A DNA stretch of 49,807 nucleotides from Bdellovibrionales bacterium (GTDB lineage: Bacteria > Bdellovibrionota > Bdellovibrionia > Bdellovibrionales > UBA1609): assembly GCA_020630675.1 (NCBI GenBank), contig JAHDIR010000019.1, positions 1 through 49,807 of the forward strand, read 5' to 3'. Each line of letters opens with the position of its first letter. The first letter of the stretch is position 1. The notes under the pieces were generated by a model. The model had not been told where the DNA came from. It saw nothing but the letters and a program-made list of their open reading frames with translations, and did no database searches. Shown here one piece after another: positions 18,164 to 26,491 of this stretch. The position numbers were made by a program, and so were the translations under genes.

Positions 18164-18532
18164 TTAAGGTACTCTTTCAATTTCTTTGATAAGTTGAGGT
18201 AATACTTTTTGGTTGGCTTCAGGAAGAGAGTAATCTTTTAATTCACTCCATTTCACCCACTGAAGTTTTTGATGGTGTAAGTTTTTAGGTTCACCTTTCC
18301 AAAACTTTACCAAATAAAAAAGAAGTAAAATACCAGCACCGCTATAGTCGTGGGTAACGGCCATTAATAAGTGATTGGCTTTAGCTTGAATACCGAGTTC
18401 TTCATTTAATTCACGAACGAGGGCCTCTTCAGGGCTTTCTCCTAACTCAATCTTTCCACCAGGAAATTCCCAGAGGCCGGGTAAGTTCTTTTCTTCGGGT
18501 CTCATGCCGATAAGAACTTTATCTTGGCTCAC
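18164..18532 (-). CDS. mutT: MutT-like Nudix hydrolase
   Basis: This is an 8-oxo-dGTP diphosphatase-type Nudix hydrolase that cleans the nucleotide pool of oxidised guanine. The Nudix box is complete (GGKIELGESPEEALVREL, then NEELGI), preceded by WEFPGGK as in MutT. The GTG at 18532 gives 122 aa but removes the first beta strand of the fold. That strand is encoded in frame just upstream (KKRPLWVPVSTGIIVSQDK), where no ATG, GTG or TTG is available. The likely true start is an ATA at 18577-18575 overlapping the pyrD stop as ATAA (137 aa); see the finding. The gene lies in the gdh-pyrD-mutT-GT unit. Confidence 0.85.
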   Translation of the reverse strand: MSQDKVLIGMRPEEKNLPGLWEFPGGKIELGESPEEALVRELNEELGIQAKANHLLMAVTHDYSGAGILLLFYLVKFWKGEPKNLHHQKLQWVKWSELKDYSLPEANQKVLPQLIKEIERVP

Positions 18533-18573
18533 GATAATTCCAGTGGAAACTGGAACCCATAACGGTCTCTTTT

Positions 18574-19563
18574 TTATTGAGATAAGGCCTCCCGAGCAGT
18601 TTTTTGAAAGAAAAATGGTCCTTGAAAAACCAAGGCAGAATATACCTGCACTAAATCCGCACCGAGAGCTAGTCTATCGTAAACATCATCGGGAGTTAAT
18701 ACCCCACCACAAGAAATTACAATTCTTCCTGCTTTTTTGTCGCCTAAATGCTCGCAGCAAAGCTTTAAGAGGTTTCGACTCGCTGGGGCAAGAGGTTGTC
18801 CTGAAACACCTCCGGCCGTGGGTGCTTTTTGAAGTTGAGAGCGGTCTGTGGTTGTATTTGTAAGAATCCAACCATCAATATTTAAGTTTAAACTGACATC
18901 TAGGATAGACTTTACTTGTTCTTGAGTTAAATCGGGGCTTATTTTTAACAAAATTGGGTTTTTTTTGCCCAGTTGATTATTGTTATGTTCAATAATGGGC
19001 TTTAAAAACTCAGTTAGGTATTTAGCTTCTAAAAGCTGTCGTAGGTTTTTTGTATTAGGGCTAGAGATGTTGACCACAAAAGTATCTACTGAGGAATTTA
19101 TTTTGTTCATGACTTTAATGTAGTCTTCATGAGCCTTTTCAAGGGGAGTGTTTCTATTTTTACCAATATTAGCAAAAATAGGGGTGTGATGATCTTTAGC
19201 AAGAGCTTCTAGCTTTTTATGGGCTCGTTCCATACCCTTATTTGGAAATCCCATTTTATTCCATAGAGCTTTTTCTTTATTGAATCTTTTAATAATAGCC
19301 CCAGGGTTGGGCCCTTGCGGCTCTGGAGTAATGGTGCCAACTTCAACAAAGCCGGCTCCTAAGCTCCACCAGGCTTGAATATTTTCAGCGTTTTTATCTA
19401 CCCCCCCAGCTATGCCAAGAGGGTTTTGAAAAGTCAGCCCTTTCCATTTTACGGGAGACCAAGACAGTTTTTTTGACGGACGAAGTGCGCCGTAAAGACT
19501 TAAAAAAAAAGGGCTCAAGTCATGAGCGAGTTGACTAGGAAGAAGAAGCCAAGGTTTTACCAA
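18574..19563 (-). CDS. pyrD: Dihydroorotate dehydrogenase (quinone), class 2
   Basis: This 329-aa FMN enzyme of pyrimidine synthesis oxidises dihydroorotate to orotate and donates electrons to the quinone pool at the membrane. Class 2 features are present: an N-terminal hydrophobic helical extension (LLLPSQLAHDLSPFF), LGIAGGVDKNA, and the catalytic-Ser segment VNISSPNTKNLR. The start is a TTG at 19563 overlapping the gdh stop by seven bases (TTGGTAA), with GAGGAC upstream. No internal Met could replace it. Confidence 0.94.
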   Translation of the reverse strand: MVKPWLLLPSQLAHDLSPFFLSLYGALRPSKKLSWSPVKWKGLTFQNPLGIAGGVDKNAENIQAWWSLGAGFVEVGTITPEPQGPNPGAIIKRFNKEKALWNKMGFPNKGMERAHKKLEALAKDHHTPIFANIGKNRNTPLEKAHEDYIKVMNKINSSVDTFVVNISSPNTKNLRQLLEAKYLTEFLKPIIEHNNNQLGKKNPILLKISPDLTQEQVKSILDVSLNLNIDGWILTNTTTDRSQLQKAPTAGGVSGQPLAPASRNLLKLCCEHLGDKKAGRIVISCGGVLTPDDVYDRLALGADLVQVYSALVFQGPFFFQKTAREALSQ

Positions 19564-20813
19564 GCGAGTCCTCGCAATTTCATAGCTTTTTCTAGACGAC
19601 GAAGAGAAACGGCCATGGCAGAAACTCTCATGTCTTTGTTAGACTCTTGAGCAAACTCCCAAACAGTATCGAAAGATCGATACATAATTGTTTTTAGTTT
19701 TTCTCTGACCTCTTCGGCAGACCAAAATAACCATACGATATCTTGAACCCACTCAAAGTAACTCACAACAACGCCACCACCATTTGCCAGAATATCAGGA
19801 ACCACCATTACGCCGTTTTCATGTAAATGATGTGTGGCTTCAGAAGTGACAGGGCCATTGGCACCCTCTACAATTATGGACGCTTTAACTTGAGAAACAT
19901 TGCCAGAATGAATGGCGTTATCTAAAGCACAGGGGCTTAAAATATCAACGTCTAAAGCTAGTAGTTCTTCGTTAGAAACAGGCTCTGCTTTTGGGTAACC
20001 CTTTAAGACTCCATTTTCGGAGGTGTATTTTAATACGTCAGGTATGTTCAGCCCCTTAGGGTTATAGATTCCTCCACTGATATCACTGACAGCAACGACT
20101 TTAGCGTTGAGGTTAAAAGCTTCCATAGCGGCATGGCAACCAACCTTGCCAAAGCCCTGAATAGCAATAGTTGAGTCTTCCATTTTTTTATTTTTTGTGG
20201 CGAGAGCTTTTTCACAAATAAAAATAACACCTAAACCAGTCGCTGAGTCTCGCCCATGGGATCCGCCAATTTCAACAGGTTTACCGGTAACAACACCTGT
20301 TTGAGCAAACCCAAATTCAGCAGAATAGGTGTCTAGCATCCAAGCCATGGTTTGCGAGTTGGTTCCGACATCTGGGGCAGGAATGTCTTTGTCTGGTCCA
20401 ATGAAAGGGCCAATTTCAGAAGTAAAGCTTCTTGTTAGTCTTTGCATTTCAGCACTAGAAAGCTCATTAGGATTTACACAAACTCCGCCTTTGGCTCCGC
20501 CCAAAGGAAGGTTAAGTAAAGAGTTTTTAAAAGTCATAAGAGCTGATAAAGCAGCGACTTCACTAACATTGACGTCTTGGTGAAATCGCAAGCCACCTTT
20601 AAAGGGCCCTAAGGTTTGGTTATGCTGAACTCGGTAACCAGTGAGAGTTTTGATTTTATCGTTATCCATTCGAAGAGGGACGGAAACGGTGATGGCACGT
20701 CGTGGGTATTTTAATCTTTCCAGAGCATTTTCATTGATGTTTATGAGGTCGCCAGCTTCGCTGACATTCTTTAAAACGTTTTGATAAAGTTCACCATTTG
20801 TAAGAAAGTCCAT
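19557..20813 (-). CDS. Glu/Leu/Phe/Val dehydrogenase (probable glutamate dehydrogenase)
   Basis: This 418-aa protein interconverts an amino acid, most likely glutamate, and its 2-oxo acid with NAD(P). The substrate loop GPFKGGLRFH and catalytic lysine region LPLGGAKGGV are intact, as is DIPAPDVGT. The Rossmann domain starts IAIQGFGKVGCHAAM. The length fits the hexameric glutamate dehydrogenase subfamily. The SD is GGAG five bases before the ATG. It is first in the minus-strand unit with pyrD, mutT and the glycosyltransferase. Confidence 0.93.
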   Translation of the reverse strand: MDFLTNGELYQNVLKNVSEAGDLININENALERLKYPRRAITVSVPLRMDNDKIKTLTGYRVQHNQTLGPFKGGLRFHQDVNVSEVAALSALMTFKNSLLNLPLGGAKGGVCVNPNELSSAEMQRLTRSFTSEIGPFIGPDKDIPAPDVGTNSQTMAWMLDTYSAEFGFAQTGVVTGKPVEIGGSHGRDSATGLGVIFICEKALATKNKKMEDSTIAIQGFGKVGCHAAMEAFNLNAKVVAVSDISGGIYNPKGLNIPDVLKYTSENGVLKGYPKAEPVSNEELLALDVDILSPCALDNAIHSGNVSQVKASIIVEGANGPVTSEATHHLHENGVMVVPDILANGGGVVVSYFEWVQDIVWLFWSAEEVREKLKTIMYRSFDTVWEFAQESNKDMRVSAMAVSLRRLEKAMKLRGLAW

Positions 20814-21086
20814 TTGATCTCCATTAAGGTCTTCACCTTAAGTTTTTAGGTCGCAAAATTATGAGCATGAAAAAATCAACCACAATACTGACTAATTCTT
20901 TGAGTTATTGCCACCTAAAATACCTAGAAACAATAAAATTAGTGATTATTAACGCCATATGTAATAATACCAAAAATAAGAGGCCAAAAAGAGGGATATG
21001 AAATGATTTTGACCTAAGCTTTTTTGAGTGGCTTGATCGATAATAATGCTATATTCAGAACGAATATATTTGCGGAGATGAAAAGA
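20814..21086. other. Divergent intergenic region between gdh and the heptose kinase
   Basis: This 273-nt gap must contain the promoters of both divergent units. I see AT-rich candidate boxes (for example TATATT at 21050-21055) but no convincingly spaced promoter and no other gene. Confidence 0.35.
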
Positions 21087-22118
21087 ATGAATGAAAAAAA
21101 ATTAAGCCTTGATGAGTGGCATATCATGAAAAGCCAGGCTTTGAAGGCTTTGGAAAAGTTTTCGCAGTCTCAAGTTTTAGTGGTGGGCGACATAGGAATT
21201 GATGAGTACGTAAAAGGGGAAGTGAAAAGAATTAGCCCAGAAGCCCCAGTGCCAGTTTTAAATGTAGAGCAAACAGAAAGTCGCTTAGGTTTAGCGGCCA
21301 ATGTGGCCCAAAACATAACTAGTTTAGGTGGAAGCTGTGAGCTAGTGAGTGTTGTTGGTGAAGACAAATCGGCCTTAGATTTAAAAAAAATTTTCAATGA
21401 GTGTGGTATTGAAAAGTTATCTTTGGTGGTGGACGACTCACGCCCGACAACCAAAAAAACAAGAGTCATACATGAAGCTCACCATATAGTTAGAATTGAT
21501 TACGAAAAAAAAGAATTTATTTCTCCTGCCATTGAAAAACAGGTTTTTCAATCTTTTGAGAGTAAAATAGAACAAGCCTCAGTCGTTGTGATTGAAGATT
21601 ACAATAAAGGAATCTTTACTGAAAATTTAATTCAGAAAATCATCAAAAAATCAAAAGAGGTGGGTAAATTAGTGCTTGTCGATCCACACGAGACAACACC
21701 ACTTTCCTTTTACAAGGGAGCTGACATTATCACTCCTAACACTCAGGAGAGCTTTGCTCTTCTGAATATTTCGCGAGATTCTATATTAGACAAGAGTATA
21801 ACTCCGTTGCTGCTGGCTCAAAAAATGATGAAAGAGCTTGGCTCTGAGCGCATGATTATTACCCAGGGAAAAGACGGAGTGTCTATATTTGAAAATAACC
21901 AGTGGCTACAGCTTCCCACTTTAGCCAAGCAAGTTTACGATGTGACTGGAGCTGGAGATACAGTGATTGCTACTTTGGCTTTGGGACTATCTTCTGGCCT
22001 GTCTTTGCCAGAATCTTGCTTGTTGGCCAATTATGCCGCAGGCCTAGTTGTAGCAAAAGTAGGAAGCGTTCCTTGCTCTTTGGAAGACTTGCGAGCCTCT
22101 TTGGCCGAACAAAAGTAA
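21087..22118 (+). CDS. Heptose-7-phosphate kinase, HldA/RfaE domain I type
   Basis: This 343-aa PfkB/ribokinase-fold kinase resembles D-glycero-beta-D-manno-heptose-7-phosphate 1-kinase, which works in ADP-heptose supply for lipopolysaccharide core. The family segment VGDIGIDEYVKGEVKRISPEAP is followed by NVEQTESRLGLAANVAQN, where the usual LGGAANVA is LGLAANVA. The C-terminal catalytic motif DVTGAGDTV is intact. The start at 21087 is preferred: GGAG at 21074-21077 is 9 nt upstream, while the ATG at 21078 directly abuts it. No adenylyltransferase (domain II) is fused here. Confidence 0.82.
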   Translation: MNEKKLSLDEWHIMKSQALKALEKFSQSQVLVVGDIGIDEYVKGEVKRISPEAPVPVLNVEQTESRLGLAANVAQNITSLGGSCELVSVVGEDKSALDLKKIFNECGIEKLSLVVDDSRPTTKKTRVIHEAHHIVRIDYEKKEFISPAIEKQVFQSFESKIEQASVVVIEDYNKGIFTENLIQKIIKKSKEVGKLVLVDPHETTPLSFYKGADIITPNTQESFALLNISRDSILDKSITPLLLAQKMMKELGSERMIITQGKDGVSIFENNQWLQLPTLAKQVYDVTGAGDTVIATLALGLSSGLSLPESCLLANYAAGLVVAKVGSVPCSLEDLRASLAEQK

Positions 22119-22158
22119 AATCTAATTTCTTTCGCTATAAAAATAAATAATATCGATT

Positions 22159-22182
22159 ACTTAAGTTTATTTTAAGTGTTTT
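22159..22182 (+). terminator. Possible terminator after the heptose kinase gene
   Basis: The arms ACTTAA and TTAAGT enclose a GTTTATT loop and are followed by GTTTTA. A second G/C-rich stem-loop (GCCCTC/GGGGGC, about 22197-22216) lies a little further on. Both are candidates. Confidence 0.35.
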
Positions 22183-22323
22183 AATAGCCCCTCTCTAGCC
22201 CTCCTTTTAGGGGGCAATAATTTACAAAATCAGTTCCGTCGCCTTGCGGTCAAATAGCTGAAATGGTACTAAAAAGTTTTAATTTCCTGCTCTCTAAGGC
22301 TGTTGTTTTCAGAAGGTGAATCT

Positions 22324-23358
22324 ATGTCTCAAGATTTTTATAGTTTTACACTCCCAAAGCTTGAGGAGTATCTTGAGTCCAAAGGAGAAAAAAAGTTTCG
22401 AGCCAGCCAACTTTTTAAATGGGTCTATGGTCATCGAACGCTTGATCCTGAAAAAATGACTAACCTAGCGAAAAGTTTTCGAGATAACTTATCTGAGCAC
22501 CTAAGGTTTGGTTTGCCTCCAGTTATTTTTGAAAAAATAAGCAACGACGGCACCAGAAAGTACCTTTTTGATTTAGGGGATAACCTCAGTGTTGAATCCG
22601 TACTAATCCCTGGGTCAGGTGGGCGTCTCACTTTATGTGTTTCTTCAGAGGTGGGTTGTAATCTTGCGTGCAAATTTTGTTATACCGGTAAGCAAAAATT
22701 AAAAAAACGCTTAACTGCAGGTGAAATTGTTGGCCAGTATTATCAGGTTTTGCTTAAGCTTCCTGAAGATTTAAAAATCACTAATATTGTGTTTATGGGT
22801 ATGGGTGAGCCCTTAGATAACCCCCAAGCTGTTTTTGACTCCATAGAAACGTTGACGTCTACTCACGGCTTTGGCTTATCTAGAAAAAAAATCACAGTTT
22901 CTACTTCGGGGATTGTTCCTATGATTCCTTTAATTACAAAATCAGGAACTCGTTTGGCTGTGAGCCTTAATGGCTCAAATAATGAGGTTCGTAGCGAGGT
23001 CATGCCTATTAATAAAAGGTGGCCAATCGAACAATTAATGGAAGCTTGTCAAAGCTACGCTGATGAAACAAGAGAAAAAGTCACTTTTGAGTACGTCTTA
23101 TTAAAGGGAGTGACTGATTCCATGGATCAGGCTCGGGAGCTCTATCACTTAACCAAGAAAATACCATGTAAAATTAATATAATACCTTTCAATGAGCACC
23201 CTGAGTCTGGTTATTTTAGGCCCAGCGAAGGAACTATTCATAGGTTTCAGAATGAACTCATTCGTTTAGGAGCTCAAGTATTACGAAGAAAAACCATGGG
23301 TCGAGATATTTATGCGGCCTGCGGTCAATTGACCACGGCACAGAAAAAAACTAGTTAG
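22324..23358 (+). CDS. rlmN: 23S rRNA (adenine-2503-C2)-methyltransferase
   Basis: This 344-aa radical-SAM enzyme methylates A2503 of 23S rRNA and usually A37 of some tRNAs. The [4Fe-4S] ligands are Cys112, Cys116 and Cys119 (GCNLACKFCYTG). The methyl-carrying cysteine near the C-terminus lies in YAACGQL, as in RlmN. MGMGEPLDN is the SAM-binding GEP segment. The start at 22324 has AAGGTG upstream; an upstream TTG at 22303 is less likely. It is monocistronic. Confidence 0.95.
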   Translation: MSQDFYSFTLPKLEEYLESKGEKKFRASQLFKWVYGHRTLDPEKMTNLAKSFRDNLSEHLRFGLPPVIFEKISNDGTRKYLFDLGDNLSVESVLIPGSGGRLTLCVSSEVGCNLACKFCYTGKQKLKKRLTAGEIVGQYYQVLLKLPEDLKITNIVFMGMGEPLDNPQAVFDSIETLTSTHGFGLSRKKITVSTSGIVPMIPLITKSGTRLAVSLNGSNNEVRSEVMPINKRWPIEQLMEACQSYADETREKVTFEYVLLKGVTDSMDQARELYHLTKKIPCKINIIPFNEHPESGYFRPSEGTIHRFQNELIRLGAQVLRRKTMGRDIYAACGQLTTAQKKTS

Positions 23359-23449
23359 AATATACACATAAACCATTTTTAATCATCAAAGCCTCAAAGT
23401 CTAAGTTTTGCCTTTGCTGTTTTTTTGAGGACGTAAGGAAGCTTAAATT

Positions 23450-24409
23450 ATGAATAAGATACTTGTAGTTGGATCTGTAGCCTATGACTCCATTGAAACC
23501 CCTTATCAAAAGCAAGAAAAAACTCTTGGGGGTTCGGCCAATTATTTTTCTTTAAGTGCATCTTTATTGGCATCTGTAAATGTTGTTGGTGTTGTTGGCG
23601 ATGATTATAACCCTGAAGACCTTGAACTTTTAACCAGCCGTAATGTTGATACTTCTGGTTTGCAAAAGGTTCCAGGAAAAACTTTTCAGTGGTGCGGTAA
23701 GTATGAAAAAGATATGAATGAGGCAATCACACTAGAAACTCACTTAAATGTTTTTGAAAGTTTTGATCCGGTCATTCCTGAAAGTTACCAAGACTCTGAC
23801 ATTGTTTTCTTGGCTAATATTGACCCAGAACTTCAGTTAAAAGTTTTGGAACAAGTGAAATCTCCCAAACTAGTTGGGGCTGATACAATGAACTTCTGGA
23901 TTGAGTCCAAAAAAGAGACTCTTTTAAAAATGATTAGTAAGATAAATGTTCTAACTATTAATGAAACTGAAGCTCGTATGCTAACAGGTGAGTGGAACAT
24001 CAATAAGTCTATTCAGAGCTTAGCAGAAATGGGACCTCAATATGTTATTATTAAAAGAGGGGAGTATGGCTTTATGGCTTATGATAAAGCCAGTGGTGGT
24101 TTATTTGTAATGCCTGCTGTTCCTGTGAAAAACTTGGTCGATCCGACCGGAGCTGGTGATACCTTTGCTGGCGGTTTTTTTAGTTATTTGGCAAGCTTGA
24201 AAACTTGGAATTTTGATGATGTAAAGCGTGCTTGTATCCACGGGTGTGTGACCGCGAGTTTCACTGTGGCCGGGATGGGTGTTGAGAAAGTTAAAAGCCT
24301 CAACCTAAGTCAGCTTCAAGATCGCACGAAAGAGTATTTAAAAGTCGTTCAAGTGTCTGGAGCCTCTGCTATGGCCGCTTCTGTATCAAACAGAGACCAG
24401 CTTCAGTAA
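23450..24409 (+). CDS. PfkB family carbohydrate kinase
   Basis: This is a 319-aa ribokinase-fold sugar or nucleoside kinase. The N-terminal GGSANYFSLSAS corresponds to PfkB signature 1 and DPTGAGDTFAGGFF to signature 2, with the catalytic Asp in GAGD. The SD AAGGAAG precedes the ATG. The substrate is unknown. It differs in sequence from the heptose kinase upstream and is not a duplicate of it. The 66-nt gap to the next gene carries a sigma-28-like motif. Confidence 0.88.
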   Translation: MNKILVVGSVAYDSIETPYQKQEKTLGGSANYFSLSASLLASVNVVGVVGDDYNPEDLELLTSRNVDTSGLQKVPGKTFQWCGKYEKDMNEAITLETHLNVFESFDPVIPESYQDSDIVFLANIDPELQLKVLEQVKSPKLVGADTMNFWIESKKETLLKMISKINVLTINETEARMLTGEWNINKSIQSLAEMGPQYVIIKRGEYGFMAYDKASGGLFVMPAVPVKNLVDPTGAGDTFAGGFFSYLASLKTWNFDDVKRACIHGCVTASFTVAGMGVEKVKSLNLSQLQDRTKEYLKVVQVSGASAMAASVSNRDQLQ

Positions 24410-24446
24410 AGCCAACTCGACAAAGGTTTTAAAAATCTAGTGATTA

Positions 24447-24474
24447 TTAAGAAATTCAGTAGAATTTCCGATAA
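24447..24474 (+). promoter_or_regulatory. Sigma-28-like promoter of the coiled-coil gene
   Basis: TTAAG (24447-24451) precedes TCCGATAA (24467-24474), which matches GCCGATAA at 7 of 8 positions. The spacing equals that of the LamG array promoters (TTAA, 16 nt, -10 box). The predicted +1 is about 24481, two bases before the ATG. Confidence 0.5.
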
Positions 24475-24482
24475 CTTGCTAG

Positions 24483-25373
24483 ATGAAGAAGAAAAAGGGA
24501 AAAGTTTTAGCATTAGAGCTCGTTGATGACTTGTTGGCCGAAGGGTCTTCTGAGTCTAACGAACTTCAGTCTTTAAAGACAAGCACTGAGCAGGAAATAG
24601 AGTTAGCTAAAACAGAAGTTCTTCCTTTGAACTCTCAAACAACATCTTCACGAACAGACTTAACAACTAAACTTACAGATGAAGAGCTCAGTCAATTCGA
24701 GATGGCTGACTTAGAAATACCTCAGCCGTCGAAAACAACCTCGAGCTTGAGAACTCATGCAGGGGCTCGAAGTCAAACAGAACTCAATTTAGATCATTCA
24801 ATGAATTTAAAACGGGCTCAGGAAAAAATCTTAGACCTAGAATCTATGATTGAGGATTTGCGTCGTGAAAACGAGAAACTCCATGCAGCCAGTCAGACCT
24901 TTAAAAAGCATGGAGATGAACTTCAAGTTCGTGTAAGTGACCTACAGTTGGAGCTATCGTCCCTAAAAGACCAAGCTCAAGATGAGAAGAAACTATTGAT
25001 GTCGGCCATTGATCAAAAAGAGAGATCTTTGGATGGGGAACGACTAGAAAAAGAACAATTGCAAAGTCGTTTAAACTCAAACTTAAAAAAGATTAGAGTC
25101 AGAGAGCGAGAATTAGAAAATCGCCTTGAGATTGTTCGTTTGGAAAACTTCTCTCTGCAAAGAAGTAAAGATGAGCATATACTTGGCCTAAAAAGACAGA
25201 TTGATGAGATTGATACCGAGTTAGAATCCTATAGAGATAAAGCTAAATATATAAGTTTAGAACTGCAAAAAAAGAAACAAATGTTAAGAAAAACCGTGAA
25301 GGCTCTTCGATTAGCTTTAACATTACTTGAGAGTGATGAAAAAGATTTAAAAGTAGCTGCAAATGGTGACTAA
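24483..25373 (+). CDS. Coiled-coil protein of unknown function
   Basis: This 296-aa acidic/basic mixed protein has no signal peptide or membrane segment. Residues of about 1-95 are Ser/Thr/Glu-rich and probably disordered. Residues of about 105-275 have heptad-like Leu and charged residues, consistent with a long coiled coil. I do not recognise the family. No SD precedes the ATG; instead a sigma-28-like -10 box lies 8 bases upstream, suggesting a leaderless mRNA. The genes downstream are a metallophosphoesterase, pgi and a diguanylate cyclase, so a signalling or cytoskeletal scaffold role is possible but speculative. Confidence 0.65.
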   Translation: MKKKKGKVLALELVDDLLAEGSSESNELQSLKTSTEQEIELAKTEVLPLNSQTTSSRTDLTTKLTDEELSQFEMADLEIPQPSKTTSSLRTHAGARSQTELNLDHSMNLKRAQEKILDLESMIEDLRRENEKLHAASQTFKKHGDELQVRVSDLQLELSSLKDQAQDEKKLLMSAIDQKERSLDGERLEKEQLQSRLNSNLKKIRVRERELENRLEIVRLENFSLQRSKDEHILGLKRQIDEIDTELESYRDKAKYISLELQKKKQMLRKTVKALRLALTLLESDEKDLKVAANGD

Positions 25374-25394
25374 TTTATAAATATTAATTATACA
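25366..25394 (+). promoter_or_regulatory. Possible promoter within the end of the coiled-coil gene
   Basis: GTGACT (25366-25371), 17 nt, TATACA (25389-25394). The predicted +1 near 25401 is two bases before the metallophosphoesterase ATG, which has no clear SD. Confidence 0.35.
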
Positions 25395-25402
25395 CAGCGA
25401 AG

Positions 25403-26491
25403 ATGATGGCAAAAAAAATAAAACTGGTCGTAAGTGACCTACATTTGGGTTTAGGTAGACAGCTAAAAGACGGTCGAATGAACCCGTTGGAAGAGTTCTA
25501 TTTTGATGAAAAATTTTCGGAATTTATTGAATACTACACTAAGGGTAAGTACTCCGAATACGAAGTTGAGATTATTTTAAATGGTGATATTTTTAACTTT
25601 ATTCAAGTTGATTATAAAGGCCATTATCTATCAATTATCACAGAAGACATCAGTTTAGAAAAGTTTAAAAACATCGTAAATGGTCATAAGATATTTTTTA
25701 ATACCTTGAAAAAGTTTGCTGAAAACGAAAAGCATTCCGTCACCTATGTTGTTGGTAATCATGATCAAGAAATGCTTTGGCCAAAAGTAAGAAATTACTT
25801 TGATGAGGTGATTGACTCAAAAGTGACCTACAAAAATATCGTTTATTACTTTGACGGCGTTCATATTGAGCATGGTCATATGCATGAGGCGGCTAATCGA
25901 GTGGACCCTAGAAAGTTTTATTTGAAAAAAAACCTTCCCGAGCCCATCATTAATTTACCTTTTGGTTCTCACTTTTTTTTAGAAGTGGTTTTAAAAATTA
26001 AGCAAAAGCACCCTCATGTCGATAAAATCCGTCCATTTAATAAAATGGTTCGCTGGGCACTTTTTAATGAAACCTTATTTACTATTTCTGGTTTCTTTAA
26101 ACTGGTTTGGTATTTTATTTCTTCATTTTTAAAAACAGATTCCACCAGAAATTGGACCTTTCAGGATTTAGTGCAAATTATTTTAGAAAGTGCTATTTTT
26201 CCTGACCTCAGTGATTCTGCAAAAAAAATTCTAGAAGACGATCGATTGCACACCGTTATTTTTGGCCATACTCATGTTTACCAGTATCGTCAATTTTCTA
26301 GTGGTAAAGAATACTTTAATACTGGCACTTGGACGGACCTGACTTCCCTTGATATAACATCACTTGGAAAAATTACAAAATTGACATATGTTATTTTGGA
26401 ATACACTGAAGATGATACTCAGCCTGTACGGGGTCGCTTAAAAGAGTGGAAGGGGTACCATCGAATCGAAGAGGATGTAGTTATATCATGA
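25403..26491 (+). CDS. Calcineurin-like metallophosphoesterase
   Basis: This 362-aa protein is predicted to be a dinuclear-metal phosphoesterase. All the expected metal-binding motifs are visible in order: SDLHLG near the N-terminus, NGDIFNF at about residues 53-59, VGNHDQE, the HIEHGHMHE segment and FGHTHVYQYR near the C-terminus. The substrate is unknown; relatives hydrolyse phosphomonoesters, cyclic nucleotides or UDP-sugars. The frame starts with two ATGs (25403 and 25406). The stop overlaps the pgi start as ATGA. Confidence 0.87.
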   Translation: MMAKKIKLVVSDLHLGLGRQLKDGRMNPLEEFYFDEKFSEFIEYYTKGKYSEYEVEIILNGDIFNFIQVDYKGHYLSIITEDISLEKFKNIVNGHKIFFNTLKKFAENEKHSVTYVVGNHDQEMLWPKVRNYFDEVIDSKVTYKNIVYYFDGVHIEHGHMHEAANRVDPRKFYLKKNLPEPIINLPFGSHFFLEVVLKIKQKHPHVDKIRPFNKMVRWALFNETLFTISGFFKLVWYFISSFLKTDSTRNWTFQDLVQIILESAIFPDLSDSAKKILEDDRLHTVIFGHTHVYQYRQFSSGKEYFNTGTWTDLTSLDITSLGKITKLTYVILEYTEDDTQPVRGRLKEWKGYHRIEEDVVIS

